The notes below the pieces were generated by a model, which searched no databases, was not told the origin of the DNA, and worked only from the letters and a program-made list of their open reading frames with translations. The position numbers and the translations under genes were made by a program. Below are positions 1 to 8,105 of a DNA stretch of 32,992 nt, piece by piece (the first letter of the stretch is position 1; each line of letters starts with the position of its first letter). Source of the DNA: an uncultured Bacteroidales bacterium (GTDB lineage: Bacteria; Bacteroidota; Bacteroidia; Bacteroidales; WCHB1-69); assembly GCA_937949745.1 (NCBI GenBank), contig CALECM010000103.1:1-32992 (forward strand), written 5' to 3'.

Positions 1-525
1 TAATAAAAAGTAAGAAGTACTGTCTATCAATTCATTATTTTGATCCAGAATTCTTATTTGGTATGCCGGATTATGCATATAATCAGTATGTGGCAATTCC
101 ATCACTAAAGCCAGGTAAATATTAAGTAAGCTGGATGAAGAATCCGGAATAAATGAGTAAAGGATACCGGCACCATAATATTCACGTGTATAGGGACTCG
201 ATGGTTCACCGAGCCGAACTACAGCATTTAAACTCTCACCGTCCCATATCGGTAGTTGATTGAGATAGTATCTGGAATTTGAAGAATCTATGAATGCGTT
301 ATCGTCAAACCCGGGTGTATTGATAACCGTGTGGGAATTGTTTCTAATGCCACTACTATAGGTATTAATATTCAGGAGATTACTAAAATTACTGGATGAA
401 TTATGTCCTTTCCAAACATAACTCGCATTTAAATCCGTAAAATCAGGTACTCCCTGGGGAAGTGTTTGTGAAAATAATTGAGTCGTACAGACCGCAATAA
501 CGAAAAGAAGTAATGTTTTTTTCAT
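1..525 (-). CDS. N-terminal part of a secreted protein, cut by the left edge
   Basis: The reading frame opens at an ATG (cat at 523-525) and stays open for 175 codons to the window edge. It starts with a signal peptide (MKKTLLLFVIAVCTTQLFSQ) that fits export by Sec. The visible mature part is rich in Ser, Asn and Tyr. It contains a WDGESLNAVVRLGEP stretch and, near residues 120-150, segments like YGAGILYSF and IYLALVMELPH. These resemble the first beta-sandwich of large Bacteroidota surface proteins that end in a T9SS sorting domain, but the C-terminus is outside the window, so this is only a resemblance. A TATTTTTG box lies 32 bases upstream. The gene follows the terminator of the lipoprotein gene and is probably its own transcription unit. 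Function is unknown. Confidence 0.75.
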   Translation of the reverse strand, partial: MKKTLLLFVIAVCTTQLFSQTLPQGVPDFTDLNASYVWKGHNSSSNFSNLLNINTYSSGIRNNSHTVINTPGFDDNAFIDSSNSRYYLNQLPIWDGESLNAVVRLGEPSSPYTREYYGAGILYSFIPDSSSSLLNIYLALVMELPHTDYMHNPAYQIRILDQNNELIDSTSYFLL

Positions 526-557
526 GGCCGTATTTTTTGGTGAATAATAGTGTGATG

Positions 558-565
558 CAAAAATA
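558..565 (-). promoter_or_regulatory. -7 promoter box of the secreted-protein gene
   Basis: On the minus strand this reads TATTTTTG, a match to the Bacteroidota TAnnTTTG box. It sits 33 bases upstream of the ATG. Its -33 region falls inside the upstream terminator palindrome, and no clear TTG is seen there. Confidence 0.5.
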
Positions 566-597
566 AAAAAACCCCTGACATGTCAGGGGTTTTTTTA
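565..597 (-). terminator. Rho-independent terminator of the small lipoprotein gene
   Basis: A perfect 20-bp palindrome (571-590, arms ACCCCTGACA and TGTCAGGGGT) is flanked by A and T runs. It lies 14 bases beyond the lipoprotein stop codon. The symmetry means it could stop transcription from either side. Confidence 0.85.
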
Positions 598-610
598 TTT
601 TTGTTCTTGA

Positions 611-880
611 TTATTTACAATCATAGCGCATATTCATCGTCATTCCGAAATCACCGTCACTGATTCCGTCCATCCAGGCATTTTGGAAATCAACGGCATC
701 ATTGGCTTCTTTGGCCATTTGAGAGCAACTTTTCTTTTTTTCTTTTGCTACTTGTTCAGTATAAGACACGTCTTTTCCGGCAGCGTTTTTAGTCGTAATT
801 GTACAATCACAGGTTTTTTTACAAGAAGTAAAAGCAAAAAGTGTGATAAAGGCAAAAGTTAAAAGGGTTAATTTTTTCAT
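611..880 (-). CDS. Small lipoprotein of unknown function
   Basis: An 89-residue protein with a lipoprotein signal: MKK, a hydrophobic stretch to residue 17, then a TSC lipobox with Cys20 as the predicted lipidated residue. The mature part is about 70 residues and holds further cysteines (CDC near 24-26, one near 52 and one at the penultimate residue), a KKK cluster and a Met-rich tail. The cysteines could form disulfides in the periplasm or at the surface. It has its own near-consensus promoter (928-958) and its own terminator, so it is monocistronic. I do not recognise the family. Confidence 0.8.
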   Translation of the reverse strand: MKKLTLLTFAFITLFAFTSCKKTCDCTITTKNAAGKDVSYTEQVAKEKKKSCSQMAKEANDAVDFQNAWMDGISDGDFGMTMNMRYDCK

Positions 881-927
881 TTCTCAATTTTTTTGGTTAA
901 TAATAATTATAGGTTAAAATTCGGGTG

Positions 928-958
928 CAAAAATAGAAAAAAGAAGAAAAAAATGCAA
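928..958 (-). promoter_or_regulatory. Promoter of the small lipoprotein gene
   Basis: On the minus strand there is a TTG (956-958), 20 bases, then TATTTTTG (928-935). This is the Bacteroidota primary-sigma layout. The expected start near 923 gives a leader of about 40 nt. The spacing is the same as that of the promoter elements inside the CRISPR repeats of this window. Confidence 0.7.
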
Positions 959-1028
959 TAAATCCATAAAATAAAAATAGGATAATTAAAGTTTAATCAG
1001 GGGTTGGCATATCTCCTTGAAATACAAA

Positions 1029-1064
1029 TAAAAAAACCAGCTGATTTAATCAACCGGTTTTTAT
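1029..1064 (-). terminator. Terminator of serC-serA
   Basis: In the minus-strand transcript AACCGGUUGAU pairs with AUCAGCUGGUU around a UAA loop, followed by a U run. The two imperfect positions are G-U wobbles only on the minus strand (they would be A-C mismatches on the plus strand), so it works as a serA terminator. Confidence 0.7.
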
Positions 1065-1087
1065 TTAAAGAATAGATTACAGATTTT

Positions 1088-2008
1088 TTATTTATTAACC
1101 TGGAAAGTAGTATCTCCGTTTTTGAAGAAATTCACGATTTGGTTCGCAGATGCCAGTCCGGCATTGATATTTGCTTCCGCTGTTTCGGCACCCATTTTTT
1201 TCGGTGTTCCGAAATAACGGTTTTCAAATTTTTCAGTCATCATTTCTTTATTATCCGGAGCGATATCGGTTCCATATTTAAGGTCCGTTCTTTCCTCCAT
1301 AACTTTTACCATCTCCTCTTCATTGATCACTTCCTTACGGGCCGTATTGATGAGGCATCCGTTTTTCGGCATTCTGGAAAGAAGATCATATCCGATAGAT
1401 TTTTTGGTCTGGTCGTTAGCCGGAATATGCAAAGAGATAAAATGACAGGTGGAGTATAATTCCTCAACCGTGTTTACGGCTGTAACACCTTCTTTTTTCA
1501 TTTGGTCGGCAGGAACAAAAGGATCGAAAGCATACACTTCCATATTGAAACCTTTGGCAATGTGTGCAACTAATTTTCCCACATGACCGTAAGCATGGAT
1601 CCCTAATTTTTTACCTTTCAGTTCGGAACCGGTTCCCGGTTTGAATGTGTTACGGGAAAGGTAGATCATGAGGCCTATAGCCAGTTCGGCAACGGCATTG
1701 GAGTTTTGTCCCGGTGTGTTCATCGCCACAATTCCTTTGGCCGTGCAAGCTGCCAGATCCAGATTATCATAACCCGCGCCCGCGCGAACCACGATTTTCA
1801 GTTTTTTGGCTGCGTCGATCACTTGTGCCGTTACTTTATCCGAACGTACGATCAGGGCATCTGCATCAGCGACTGCCGTATAAAATTCGTTTACATCACT
1901 GTATTTTTCGAGAAGAGCCAATTCGTGACCGGCATTCTCTACTATTTCGCGTATACCGTCAACGGCTACTTTCGCGAATGGTTTTTCTGTTGCGACTAAT
2001 ACTTTCAT
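1088..2008 (-). CDS. serA: D-3-phosphoglycerate dehydrogenase, short lysine-type
   Basis: It oxidises 3-phosphoglycerate to 3-phosphohydroxypyruvate with NAD, the first step of serine synthesis in the cytoplasm. The 306 residues hold the split substrate-binding domain and the central Rossmann domain of D-2-hydroxyacid dehydrogenases but no C-terminal ACT domain, so classical serine feedback through ACT is not expected. Catalytic Arg224 is present in NTAR. Two signature positions differ: the dinucleotide motif reads GIHAYGHVG (136-144), with Ala139 where the first Gly of GxGxxG is usual, and the catalytic-His motif reads TPKKMG (268-273), with Lys at the His position. To my knowledge this lysine form is shared by Bacteroides enzymes and the Entamoeba enzyme. 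It starts 6 bases after serC stops, forming a serC-serA operon. Confidence 0.93.
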   Translation of the reverse strand: MKVLVATEKPFAKVAVDGIREIVENAGHELALLEKYSDVNEFYTAVADADALIVRSDKVTAQVIDAAKKLKIVVRAGAGYDNLDLAACTAKGIVAMNTPGQNSNAVAELAIGLMIYLSRNTFKPGTGSELKGKKLGIHAYGHVGKLVAHIAKGFNMEVYAFDPFVPADQMKKEGVTAVNTVEELYSTCHFISLHIPANDQTKKSIGYDLLSRMPKNGCLINTARKEVINEEEMVKVMEERTDLKYGTDIAPDNKEMMTEKFENRYFGTPKKMGAETAEANINAGLASANQIVNFFKNGDTTFQVNK

Positions 2009-2014
2009 GATGTC

Positions 2015-3088
2015 TTATTTATTCATTTTTTCAAATTCCTGCATACAGGCAACAAGCGCTTCCACGTCTTCTTTCGGACATGCATTATAAATAGAAGCCC
2101 TGAAACCTCCTACGGAACGGTGTCCTTTGATACCTACCATACCGTTTTCCTTAGCGAAAGCCATGAAGTTCTCTTCTTTCTCTTTATATTGCGGGTTCAT
2201 AACGAAACATACATTCATAATTGAACGACTCTCTTTTTCAGCCGTACCCACGAACATACTGTTCCTGTCTATTTCATTGTAAAGTATTTCGGCTTTTTCG
2301 CGGTTCATTTTATTTACTGCTTCCAGGCCACCCATTTTTTTAACCCATTTCAGGGTTTCGTTCATCACCAGGATAGAGAATACCGGAGGCGTGTTGAACA
2401 TGGAATCATTTTCGATGTGGGTTTTATAATCCAGCATAGTCGGGATATAACGATCCACTTTTCCCAACATGGATTCTTTTACGATCACAAAAGTTACCCC
2501 TGCAGGACCTACATTTTTCTGCGCTCCACCATATATCATTGCATATTTGCTTACATCTACCGGGCGACTCATGATATCGGAAGACATATCCGCGATAAGA
2601 GGAACGGGAGAATTGATGTCTTCTTTGATTTCGGTACCGTAAATAGTATTGTTAGTGGTAATATGGAAATAATCCGCATCAGTAGGAATTGTATATCCTT
2701 TCGGGATATAATTGAATGTCGTATCGGCAGAAGATGCCACGACAACGGTTTCACCTAAACCTTTGGCTTCTTTGATCGCTTTTTTAGCCCATACACCTGT
2801 TTCGAGGTAAGCAGCTTTCTTATTCATGAAATTCATGGGAACCATGAGGAATTGCAGTGAAGCGCCGCCTCCTAAGAACAATACACGGTATCCGTCCGGG
2901 ATCTGGAGTAATTCTTTCCAAAGATCTTCCGTTTCTTTCATAACGGCTTCCCATTCTTTGGATCTGTGGGAAATTTCGATAACCGACATGCCGGTTCCTT
3001 TAAAATCTTTTAAAGCCTCGATAGAGGCGTTAACGGCTTCTTTTGGAAGGACACAAGGTCCTGCGTTAAAATTATGTACTTTTTTCAT
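2015..3088 (-). CDS. serC: Phosphoserine aminotransferase
   Basis: It transfers the amino group of glutamate to 3-phosphohydroxypyruvate to give phosphoserine. This is the second step of serine synthesis, and the enzyme can also serve pyridoxal phosphate synthesis. The 357-residue length is normal for class V aminotransferases of the SerC family. The N-terminal NFNAGP motif, the GGGAS phosphate-binding loop (73-77), the DMSSD motif near 167-171 and the PLP lysine Lys191 in GGAQKNVGPAG are all present. It is the first gene of a two-gene operon with serA, so steps 1 and 2 of the pathway are made together. serB is not in the window. Confidence 0.96.
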   Translation of the reverse strand: MKKVHNFNAGPCVLPKEAVNASIEALKDFKGTGMSVIEISHRSKEWEAVMKETEDLWKELLQIPDGYRVLFLGGGASLQFLMVPMNFMNKKAAYLETGVWAKKAIKEAKGLGETVVVASSADTTFNYIPKGYTIPTDADYFHITTNNTIYGTEIKEDINSPVPLIADMSSDIMSRPVDVSKYAMIYGGAQKNVGPAGVTFVIVKESMLGKVDRYIPTMLDYKTHIENDSMFNTPPVFSILVMNETLKWVKKMGGLEAVNKMNREKAEILYNEIDRNSMFVGTAEKESRSIMNVCFVMNPQYKEKEENFMAFAKENGMVGIKGHRSVGGFRASIYNACPKEDVEALVACMQEFEKMNK

Positions 3089-3129
3089 ATCAAGAAATTA
3101 AGATATTAATTTTGCATTAGATTTTGGGA

Positions 3130-3137
3130 CAAAGATA
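3130..3137 (-). promoter_or_regulatory. Possible -7 box of serC
   Basis: Reads TATCTTTG on the minus strand, 41 bases upstream of the serC ATG. The nearest TTTG-like -33 element (near 3152-3157) is only about 14 bases away, closer than usual, so support rests mainly on the -7 box. Confidence 0.45.
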
Positions 3138-3436
3138 TAAAATTAATATTACAAAAACTGTGATTATTTTTTTTTCAATTTAATATTCAATTATTTGAAA
3201 TTAAGGGATTTATATCTGAATTTTCAAGGGCTTGAAGTCTGGTGTCAGGTCGGTTATGGATGGAAATCCTGTTAAAAGCCGCAAGCCATAGAATAAACCC
3301 TTTCGTCCGGTCCGGTTTTATCCGGAAAAAACCAGTATATAAAGCTTGTTTTTGTCCGTGAAATGGATTTTTTAAATCAGGATTCGTGGCTATCTTTTTA
3401 AATTAAGCATATAATAATATGGTGAGAACGGTAATG
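3138..3436. other. Non-coding stretch between serC and the Mpv17-like gene
   Basis: About 300 bases between divergent genes with no convincing reading frame. The outer parts are AT-rich. A more GC-rich core at about 3225-3350 contains GGTTATGG and, about 30 bases later, CCATAG...AACC, which could pair. I do not recognise a known riboswitch or RNA family here. Confidence 0.4.
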
Positions 3437-3469
3437 TTGTCTATTTATGCCGATCTTTTCTTAATTTTG
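3437..3469 (+). promoter_or_regulatory. Promoter of the Mpv17/PMP22-like gene
   Basis: TTG (3437-3439), 22 bases, then TAATTTTG (3462-3469). The start codon is at 3489, so the leader would be only about 15 nt. Confidence 0.6.
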
Positions 3470-3488
3470 CAACCCAAATTTACCTATT

Positions 3489-4181
3489 ATGAAAAAATCG
3501 GATTTCCTGACTATTTTAATCGTCATAGCCTGTTTAGCACCTTTCTTCCTGTTCGACAGCGTATATCAGGGATATAAGGATATTAACGCCATGCATCCCC
3601 TGGTTATGGCTTTTCTTAAATTTGCCATACTGGCTACTTTCGGAGAGATGTTGGGACTGAGAATCAAGACAGGGCATTATAACACTCCCGGTTTCGGGAT
3701 TTTTCCAAGAGCTGTTATTTGGGGATTTTTAGGTATGTGGACTGCTATTGCCATGGGCGTATTCAGTAAGGGGATTCCCGGTTATTTGAATAACTTTCAA
3801 CTTTTTTCCGGCATTGCGGAGGCAATGGCCGGTCCGTTTTCCGGATTGAAGCTTGGCGGGGCTTTCCTGATCAGTTTGATGATGAATACATCATTTGCCC
3901 CTGTTTTGATGACCGTACATAAGATTACCGACACCCATATCCTGAATAACGGAGGAAAAGCCAAGGCCCTGATAACGCCTGTTCCGGTGGGGAAAATTAT
4001 CTCCGGATTGAACTGGAATGTGCAATGGAATTTTGTCTTTAAGAAAACGATTCCTTTATTCTGGGTCCCCGCGCACACTCTTACCTTTATATTACCTGTC
4101 AATTTCCAGGTGTTATTTGCAGCTTTATGCAGCGTGGTTTTGGGATTGATCTTATCCATTGCCGCCATTAAATCGAAATAA
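3489..4181 (+). CDS. Mpv17/PMP22-like integral membrane protein
   Basis: A 230-residue, strongly hydrophobic protein with about four to five membrane spans: near 7-24, 38-55, 75-92, 125-145 and 205-226. The C-terminal part has a Trp (WNVQWNF), then a proline-containing span and a small-residue-rich last helix. This recalls the W..P..N.....P...R pattern of the Mpv17/PMP22 family, channel-like proteins best known from eukaryotic organelles but also annotated in Bacteroides. The role in bacteria is not established. It is monocistronic, divergent from serC and convergent with the next gene. The family call is by pattern only, not by alignment. Confidence 0.6.
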   Translation: MKKSDFLTILIVIACLAPFFLFDSVYQGYKDINAMHPLVMAFLKFAILATFGEMLGLRIKTGHYNTPGFGIFPRAVIWGFLGMWTAIAMGVFSKGIPGYLNNFQLFSGIAEAMAGPFSGLKLGGAFLISLMMNTSFAPVLMTVHKITDTHILNNGGKAKALITPVPVGKIISGLNWNVQWNFVFKKTIPLFWVPAHTLTFILPVNFQVLFAALCSVVLGLILSIAAIKSK

Positions 4182-4204
4182 TCCCGAAGGGTTTTCCTTA
4201 TATA

Positions 4205-5482
4205 TTAAAATCCGTACCGGAACATGATGTCTATCCTGTTGGCATTACCCGATGTGCCGGTCTGGTTTACCCTTTTTCCGAAAAGATATTCGATCCCCAT
4301 GGTGCCGTAAGGGATGAATTCCCAGAAAAGATTGACGGCAAAATAGTGGGTATGGGAAAATAGCCATGGAAAATTATATTGCGGGGGAGGATTCAGCATT
4401 GTAAATCCATAGATAACCGCGGAATAAAGATGCTCCATCCAGTTGCGCTGGAAAGAAAGATAGGCTCCGAACATGGGTAAAGTACGTAAATTACCTGATC
4501 TATTAAGATCGCGGACCAGATCCAGATTGGCAAATGACAAGTCCTGTATATAACGTGCGATTCCTTGCCCGTAAACACTTTGGAAATACAGGAAATTCTT
4601 TTTCCCGATATTAAATTTACCGCTTAACGAGACACCGAATCCTACCTTATTAATACTTCTATGGGCCACGGTATCGTCGTAATAGTTCATAATCCTCACC
4701 AATCCTCCCAACTGAAGATGACCGAAATTATCTTTGTATTTAAAGTGTATGGGAAAATCAGGGACTTTTTGATATTCATTTCTGATGCCGAATTCCGAGT
4801 AATCCCCGATAAGGGCGCTGCTCATCTCCATGGCCACCGAAACGGAGAATTTGTCTAAAAAGGAATGGGTATACCGGATCATGGGTTGTCGTACCGAAAC
4901 TTCAGTATTGGGACCTTCCAGGTCGATAGTGGGAGGAGCTGCTTCCAGGTCCATAAATGTACTCCATGTCTGGCCGATGGTAAAACCGAAATAGGAAATA
5001 TATGCGTGCCTTAACCGTAATGTATTGGTATTTCCCCGGAAATCTGTTTCCAGAAACGCTACAATGTTTCCGAATTTGCTGCTTCCGACAGCCTTAAAAT
5101 TGATACGCGAACTTTCAGCGCCCAGTGCGAATTGTCCGGAATAGTTTTCCGAAGGAACCGGGATCTGGGATGTCACGAAATCCCTGTTTTCAACCATCCC
5201 GTTAAAATCGGTGATCCCGACTACACTGATAAATCCGCCGATACCGAATTTGAACGATTCATCTTCATTGGTGATCATAAAACGCGGATCTCCTTTGTCG
5301 GTATAGGCTTTTTGAAAAAATCCCCTTTCCGGATCGTAAACATGCCACAATTGTCTGGGATTTACTTTCAGGATCAGGCCGCCCAGGCTTCTGTGTATGG
5401 TATCTTTGGTGGTCTCTTTTTGGGAATAGAGCGATATAAATGATAAAAAGAAAATAAATATTAAAGTTATCCTTTTTGCCAT
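4205..5482 (-). CDS. DcaP-like outer-membrane beta-barrel protein
   Basis: A 425-residue protein from the ATG at 5480-5482. A GTG 12 codons upstream is rejected because it lies inside the terminator of the neighbouring pirin gene, while the ATG gives a clean signal peptide (MAKRITLIFIFFLSFISLYS). The mature part shows alternating beta-strand patterns, an arginine-rich RLRHAYISYFGFTIGQTWSTF segment near residue 155, and a C-terminal Phe, all typical of an outer-membrane barrel. The GQTWSTFMD region resembles DcaP-family porins, which let small anionic molecules through the outer membrane. The substrate here cannot be told. It is the last gene on the minus strand before the convergent Mpv17-like gene. 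Confidence 0.75.
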   Translation of the reverse strand: MAKRITLIFIFFLSFISLYSQKETTKDTIHRSLGGLILKVNPRQLWHVYDPERGFFQKAYTDKGDPRFMITNEDESFKFGIGGFISVVGITDFNGMVENRDFVTSQIPVPSENYSGQFALGAESSRINFKAVGSSKFGNIVAFLETDFRGNTNTLRLRHAYISYFGFTIGQTWSTFMDLEAAPPTIDLEGPNTEVSVRQPMIRYTHSFLDKFSVSVAMEMSSALIGDYSEFGIRNEYQKVPDFPIHFKYKDNFGHLQLGGLVRIMNYYDDTVAHRSINKVGFGVSLSGKFNIGKKNFLYFQSVYGQGIARYIQDLSFANLDLVRDLNRSGNLRTLPMFGAYLSFQRNWMEHLYSAVIYGFTMLNPPPQYNFPWLFSHTHYFAVNLFWEFIPYGTMGIEYLFGKRVNQTGTSGNANRIDIMFRYGF

Positions 5483-5510
5483 AAGCCGAATTGCTGAGGT
5501 GGTTGAATTT

Positions 5511-5545
5511 AAAAACACCGTATATCATGATGATATAAACGGTGT
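5511..5545 (-). terminator. Terminator of the pirin gene
   Basis: In the minus-strand transcript, arms ACACCGUUUAUAUCAU and AUGAUAUACGGUGU form a long stem with a tiny loop, followed by UUUUU. It lies 45 bases past the pirin stop codon and ends before the DcaP-like start. Confidence 0.8.
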
Positions 5546-5589
5546 CTTATTATAAATTATAAAATCTTTATTTTCATTTTATCGTGCCG

Positions 5590-6306
5590 CTATACTGCCA
5601 TAGGTACGTCAATGATCATTAGCCTGGCATTGTCACTGGCCGATTTGATCTTTACAGTATCCGTTTCCCAGATCCCTAATCCGTCACGATGGTATAAAAC
5701 CTGGTCTTCCACAATAAATTCCCCGTCTACAACCATTACATATACTCCATTACCTTGTCGTTTAATCCGGTATTCCGTTTCAAATTCATTGTCGAATGTG
5801 CCGATGGATAACCACGCATCTTGATGTATCCATAATCCTTCGTCATCCGGGTTGGGAGAAACGATTTGCTGGAAATAATTTTTACTGTGGATAAAATCAA
5901 ATTCCCGTTGCTCGTATCTTGGTTCTACATCCCTTTGATTCGGAAATATCCATATCTGGAAGAAGTTAAGGGGACGTTCTTTGTTCCCATTAAATTCACT
6001 ATGGGTGATCCCGGTTCCGGCGCTCATAACCTGTACCTCGCCCGGTCGGATAACACCGCTAAATCCCATACTGTCTTTATGCTCCAGTTCTCCGTACAGG
6101 GGAATGGATATGATTTCCATATTATCATGGGGATGAGTTCCGAAACCTTCACCTCCGATTACAATATCGTCGTTGATTACTCTTAAAGCTCCGAAATGGA
6201 TGCGTGTGGGATCGTAATAATCGGCAAAGCTAAAGGTGTGATGAGTATCCAGCCATCCATGGTCAATATGGCCTCTTGTAGAAGCTCTTATCAATACTTG
6301 TTTCAT
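5590..6306 (-). CDS. Pirin family cupin protein
   Basis: 238 residues forming a bicupin of the pirin type, close to the usual length of the YhhW branch. The N-terminal cupin has the complete metal site: His58 and His60 in GTHPHDNMEI, and His102 and Glu104 in GTGITHSEFN. Related proteins bind Fe(II) or another metal, and YhhW has quercetinase activity in vitro, but the cellular role is unclear and may be regulatory. The second cupin half (from about 150) lacks a clear metal motif, as in other pirins. It starts 89 bases after the carboxypeptidase gene ends and has its own terminator. No obvious TAnnTTTG box was found in front of it. Confidence 0.9.
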   Translation of the reverse strand: MKQVLIRASTRGHIDHGWLDTHHTFSFADYYDPTRIHFGALRVINDDIVIGGEGFGTHPHDNMEIISIPLYGELEHKDSMGFSGVIRPGEVQVMSAGTGITHSEFNGNKERPLNFFQIWIFPNQRDVEPRYEQREFDFIHSKNYFQQIVSPNPDDEGLWIHQDAWLSIGTFDNEFETEYRIKRQGNGVYVMVVDGEFIVEDQVLYHRDGLGIWETDTVKIKSASDNARLMIIDVPMAV

Positions 6307-6395
6307 GTAAAAAATCCTTTCTTTTAGTGTAGGTTTTTATAACGTATGATTTTACGGAATGTTCAAAAAATCAGCTTATAAGCCCACTTGATTTC

Positions 6396-8105
6396 TTATT
6401 TCTTAAGGATTTTTTCAGTAAATATATTTCCGGTTTTGTGGTGGATATTGATAAAATAAATACCCGGAGGATATGCGTTAAGATCAAAGATAGTCAAATA
6501 ATCGGAAATTGTAATCGAACGTAGGATTTTTCCTTCGGTATTCAGTATGTTTACCCGGCTGTATAGCCATCCCGGGTCGATGATCCGGATATTGACTTGA
6601 TCAGAAACAGGGTTAGGATACAGACAAATTGTAGAAGGTGTATTCTCATCTACCGAATTACTTCTGTCCAAGTTAACAGGTAAGAACAACGTTCCGGAGT
6701 GAACCGTAATATCATGGGTTTGTGTGATATACCCGTCAGATGAAAAAGTCACTGAATATGTTCCAGGTATCAGCGGACGGTGGTAAACGCCATTTGTTAA
6801 GGCAGAGAAGATATCGGAGTTTTGCGCGGCATCATCATATCCTTCGATAAAAATTCGGGCTCTTAGCGGTTCACCCGTTGCGGCATCCTTCACTATCCCT
6901 TTAATGCCGTATAAAGATTCGAGCGTGTAATTGAGCAAAGCATCCTTAAGGTTTTCCCAATATACCGGAAGTTGTTGGCGGTCCGCTATTTTAGGATAGG
7001 AAATTTCAAGGGTTGCTTCCCTGCAACGGCGGTGGTAGTTCATGAAATCCTGACGGCTTCCCCTGATAATGTACCAGTTGCCTCCGGGAGTAACACCGTC
7101 ACGGGCTGAATTGAAATATCTTGGGCTATTTTTCCGGCATGTATCAACAAATTTTCTTCCGATTAAGTTCCACCATCGGGAATCCGGATGATTTTTTTGA
7201 AAGGAAGTGTAAGCATCCCACGGATAATTGAAAACTTCAGCTCCGCTATGCAGTCCTATGGACATAACAAAGTTATTTTTTTCCGTGAAATCCATCATGG
7301 CTTCTATTTCCGGAAGATAAGAGGCGCTTGTATTACCGTTCATTCCGGGATAGGAACGGTTGAGGTCATATCCCTGATTATTCCCGCGCGTTGAAATGGG
7401 TGATAATCCCACGATATGGTCTCCAGAGTAATAAGTTCCGTCGGGATTTTCCAACGGACATATCCACAAATCGATTTCCTCCAATATCTGGTTAACGACT
7501 GGTTCATCCGGATGGGTTAAAATATAATCAATGAACCGGAGCAGAATATAATATCCTACTACTTCATCACCGTGGATAGCTGCGGAATAAAAGACAGCGG
7601 GTTTATGGTAATCCGCCTCTTCCCGTTTTCCGATACGGGCGGCAAGGATCTTATGTCCCGCAGGCGTATGCGCCATAATGGTATCGATCCTGCAAAATTC
7701 CGGATATTCCAGCTGAAAGTGCGACATTGTCTCTTCATAAGCCTGATAGGTGGGATATCTGTCCCAACCGGATGCAAGTACCTGAAAATTTTTGGCCATG
7801 GCTATCCTCGATTTACTAAGATCAGGATTATGAAAAGTAAAAGGCATCCCGCTTTCCGCGAACCGAGGATAATCAGGTTTGGATAACCATATCCTTACTT
7901 CGTAAACCGCTTCGGCAGGATTGTATTCGATATGGTCGATGGAGTAATGATTGGCAAGATCGGAAATTTGATCCCGTGTATCCAGTTCTATATTCAGATA
8001 ATGTTCCGGAAGATCCGACTGAAGGAGCAGGCCACTATTGTCCTGCGAATATGAGGTAAGGGAAAAATAAAAGAAAACAAGGAACAGGATAGTGGTTCTC
8101 CTCAT
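6396..8105 (-). CDS. Secreted M14 zinc carboxypeptidase with T9SS sorting domain
   Basis: A 569-residue multidomain exoprotein. A signal peptide (to about residue 20) is followed by a short N-terminal region and a peptidase M14 domain (about 115-395). The zinc ligands are His178 and Glu181 in HGDE and His286 in LHSG. The substrate-binding Asn249-Arg250 and catalytic Glu367 in TLEIS are present, so it should be active. Next come a carboxypeptidase-regulatory-like beta-sandwich (about 400-485) and a type A T9SS C-terminal sorting domain (about 492-569, with YPNP and a C-terminal EKILKK). It would be exported by Sec, then carried across the outer membrane by T9SS and probably anchored at the surface, trimming C-terminal residues from peptides. 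The start codon overlaps the dapA stop as TAATG, which suggests translational coupling. Confidence 0.93.
   Translation of the reverse strand: MRRTTILFLVFFYFSLTSYSQDNSGLLLQSDLPEHYLNIELDTRDQISDLANHYSIDHIEYNPAEAVYEVRIWLSKPDYPRFAESGMPFTFHNPDLSKSRIAMAKNFQVLASGWDRYPTYQAYEETMSHFQLEYPEFCRIDTIMAHTPAGHKILAARIGKREEADYHKPAVFYSAAIHGDEVVGYYILLRFIDYILTHPDEPVVNQILEEIDLWICPLENPDGTYYSGDHIVGLSPISTRGNNQGYDLNRSYPGMNGNTSASYLPEIEAMMDFTEKNNFVMSIGLHSGAEVFNYPWDAYTSFQKNHPDSRWWNLIGRKFVDTCRKNSPRYFNSARDGVTPGGNWYIIRGSRQDFMNYHRRCREATLEISYPKIADRQQLPVYWENLKDALLNYTLESLYGIKGIVKDAATGEPLRARIFIEGYDDAAQNSDIFSALTNGVYHRPLIPGTYSVTFSSDGYITQTHDITVHSGTLFLPVNLDRSNSVDENTPSTICLYPNPVSDQVNIRIIDPGWLYSRVNILNTEGKILRSITISDYLTIFDLNAYPPGIYFINIHHKTGNIFTEKILKK

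Noticed and set aside
3270..3330. GGAAATCCTG...GCCGCAAG resembles parts of a cobalamin riboswitch.
   Set aside because: The conserved core order and the pairing elements are missing, and the downstream gene is not linked to cobalamin.
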